The translations under genes and the position numbers were made by a program. From contig OZ025733.1 of the NCBI GenBank assembly GCA_964019335.1, positions 1-60,000 of the forward strand: DNA of 60,000 nt. The letters run 5' to 3'. The notes below the pieces were generated by a model, which worked only from the letters and a program-made list of their open reading frames with translations, was not told the DNA's origin and did not search any database. Every line of letters starts with the position of its first letter. Position 1 is the stretch's first letter. Of the stretch, positions 59,188-60,000 are shown one piece after another. This DNA is from Diplonema japonicum (taxonomy: Eukaryota; Euglenozoa; Diplonemea; Diplonemida; Diplonemidae).

Positions 59188-60000
59188 ATGACGGCTATCT
59201 TGCGGGAGGTGAGCTGTCAGATAGGTGAACTGAGTCGGGCAGATGGCTGTGCGAGGTATAGGCATGGGGAGACGGAGGTGCTGTGTTCGGTGTCGGGGCC
59301 CATGGTGGCATTGGAGAAACGGTGTGATGTGACGAAAGCGGTGATTGAAGTGGTGGTGAAGGGGACGGACGAGACGACACGCGCGGGTGGCGGCAGCAGG
59401 GTGCTGATGGACCATGAGAAGTACGACGACACGCTAGCAGTGAGCGAAGTGTCTGCAGTGGTACAGAGCTGTATGGGTGCAGTGGTGCAGACGGCATCCC
59501 TCCCGAGACAGAGACTGCTTTTCACTATTATCGTCATCAACAATGAAGGTTCTCTGCTCTCGGTGGCCGTGAATGCTGCCATGCTGGCCGTGCTCGATTC
59601 GGGTATACCGTGCACCTCAACTCTCGCAGCAGCGCAAGCCTGCACCATTGACTCCAAGCTCATCCTTGACCCAACTCTTGCAGAGCTCGAGAAATCTGAG
59701 TCCGCTGCTTTTTTCGCACACATCATCGCCAGTGACGATGGTGTTGTTGCGTCTAGGTATGTTTGGAAGGAAGAAAAAAAAAAAAAAAAAAAAAAAAAAA
59801 ACACACACAGCACCTCCGGCCCTGCCATGACATCCGACCTGTACTGGTTATACCTCAAAACAACCAGGAATGCCTCTACCACACTAGGGAATCTCTTTAG
59901 AAAATTTATGCAGGAACAGAAGGGTGCGAGACAGGTATCCCTCCCCATCCCCCTCAATCCCCTCAATTTTTCTTGTGCAGGATGATACGCTGGATGAAGA
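59188..60000 (+). CDS. Exosome RNase PH-like subunit (RRP46/EXOSC5-like), 3' end beyond window
   Basis: Exons 59188-59756, 59811-59934 and 59981 onward; the gene leaves the window. Start at MTAILREVSCQIGELSRADG, the usual opening of RNase PH-fold exosome subunits ('lR.e.g.l.raDGSa'). Then GETEVLCSVSGPM, a divergent core, and SLLSVAVNAAMLAVLDSGIP, typical of 'll.aain A...AL.daGip'. Phosphate- and RNA-contacting catalytic residues of bacterial RNase PH are not evident, as expected for an inactive ring subunit. After the first intron, SSTSGPAMTSDLYWLY and a long helix match the C-terminal helix region of RRP46. It would act in the nuclear/cytoplasmic exosome in RNA 3'-to-5' decay. An AG at 59173 is the likely acceptor; the in-frame upstream extension to 59065 is Lys- and Pro-rich filler. 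Confidence 0.75.
59757..59810 (+). other. 54-nt GT-AG intron in the RRP46-like gene
   Basis: Donor AG|GTATGT and acceptor CACACACAG ending 59810, with GGAAGGAAG, a long A run and a short (CA)n tract between. Length 54 keeps the frame, so the ORF reads through it as a poly-Lys insertion that no RNase PH relative has. Confidence 0.7.
59935..59980 (+). other. 46-nt GT-AG intron in the RRP46-like gene
   Basis: Donor CAG|GTATCC and acceptor TTGTGCAG ending 59980, with a continuous pyrimidine tract between. Phase 0. Splicing joins GAR-Q to D-D-T-L-D-E, avoiding the stop in the unspliced frame at 59985. Confidence 0.55.

Overview
The window looks like nuclear DNA of a euglenozoan protist, most plausibly a diplonemid of the Paradiplonema papillatum type. 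This is inference. Every credible host gene (17) lies on the + strand. Almost all are single-exon, GC-richer than their surroundings, and most have a pyrimidine tract ending in AG a short way upstream of the ATG. That is the layout of unidirectional arrays matured by spliced-leader trans-splicing. Two genes carry tiny GT-AG cis-introns (46-54 nt), and piggyBac-, pogo/Tigger-, hAT- and LINE-like remnants are present, which fits a kinetoplastid poorly. A dinoflagellate-like alga is the main alternative. No spliced-leader, rRNA or tRNA gene was found.

Layout. 1-9.7 kb is a nest of transposable elements: a piggyBac transposase fragment cut by a dispersed repeat, a nearly complete decayed pogo/Tigger element with terminal inverted repeats, a minus-strand LINE-like reverse-transcriptase tail, foldback repeats and small MITEs. 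9.97-12.56 kb is a ubiquitin-specific protease. 13.9-15.2 kb holds three MITE-like elements abutting a CDC123/D123 gene, followed by a gamma-tubulin complex protein, a type I membrane protein with cytoplasmic VGVHALP repeats, a small methyltransferase-like protein and a putatively myristoylated cyclic-nucleotide-binding protein. 26.9-32.3 kb carries two paralogues sharing a PH-like module (one adding PDZ and SH3-like domains), separated by a cysteine-rich zinc-binding protein. 36-41 kb has an intron-containing SPRY protein and a large LVIVD-propeller membrane protein with a PDTPA minisatellite.

43-52.8 kb is a segmental duplication: two secreted cysteine-rich modular proteins (1018 and 398 aa) with related flanks on both sides, separated by a DUF1295 reductase-like gene that carries a one-base frameshift, a truncated copy of that gene's 5' end, a LINE-like tail and a second repeat cluster. 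52.9-60 kb holds a MYST acetyltransferase whose zinc finger is eroded, a 1456-residue LRR-DUF4062-NACHT-WD STAND protein whose Walker A lysine is arginine, and the 5' part of an exosome RNase PH-like (RRP46) gene with two short introns that runs off the window.

Intergenic DNA is dominated by A, T and C homopolymers. The genes do not form one pathway. They are unrelated housekeeping and lineage-specific genes sharing a strand, as expected of a co-transcribed array. The most unusual signals are the shared design of two of the micro-introns, acceptor sites fused to donor-like GTAAG, the hybrid cysteine-rich modules, the conserved hairpins inside the MITEs, and a nested hairpin at 18.6 kb.
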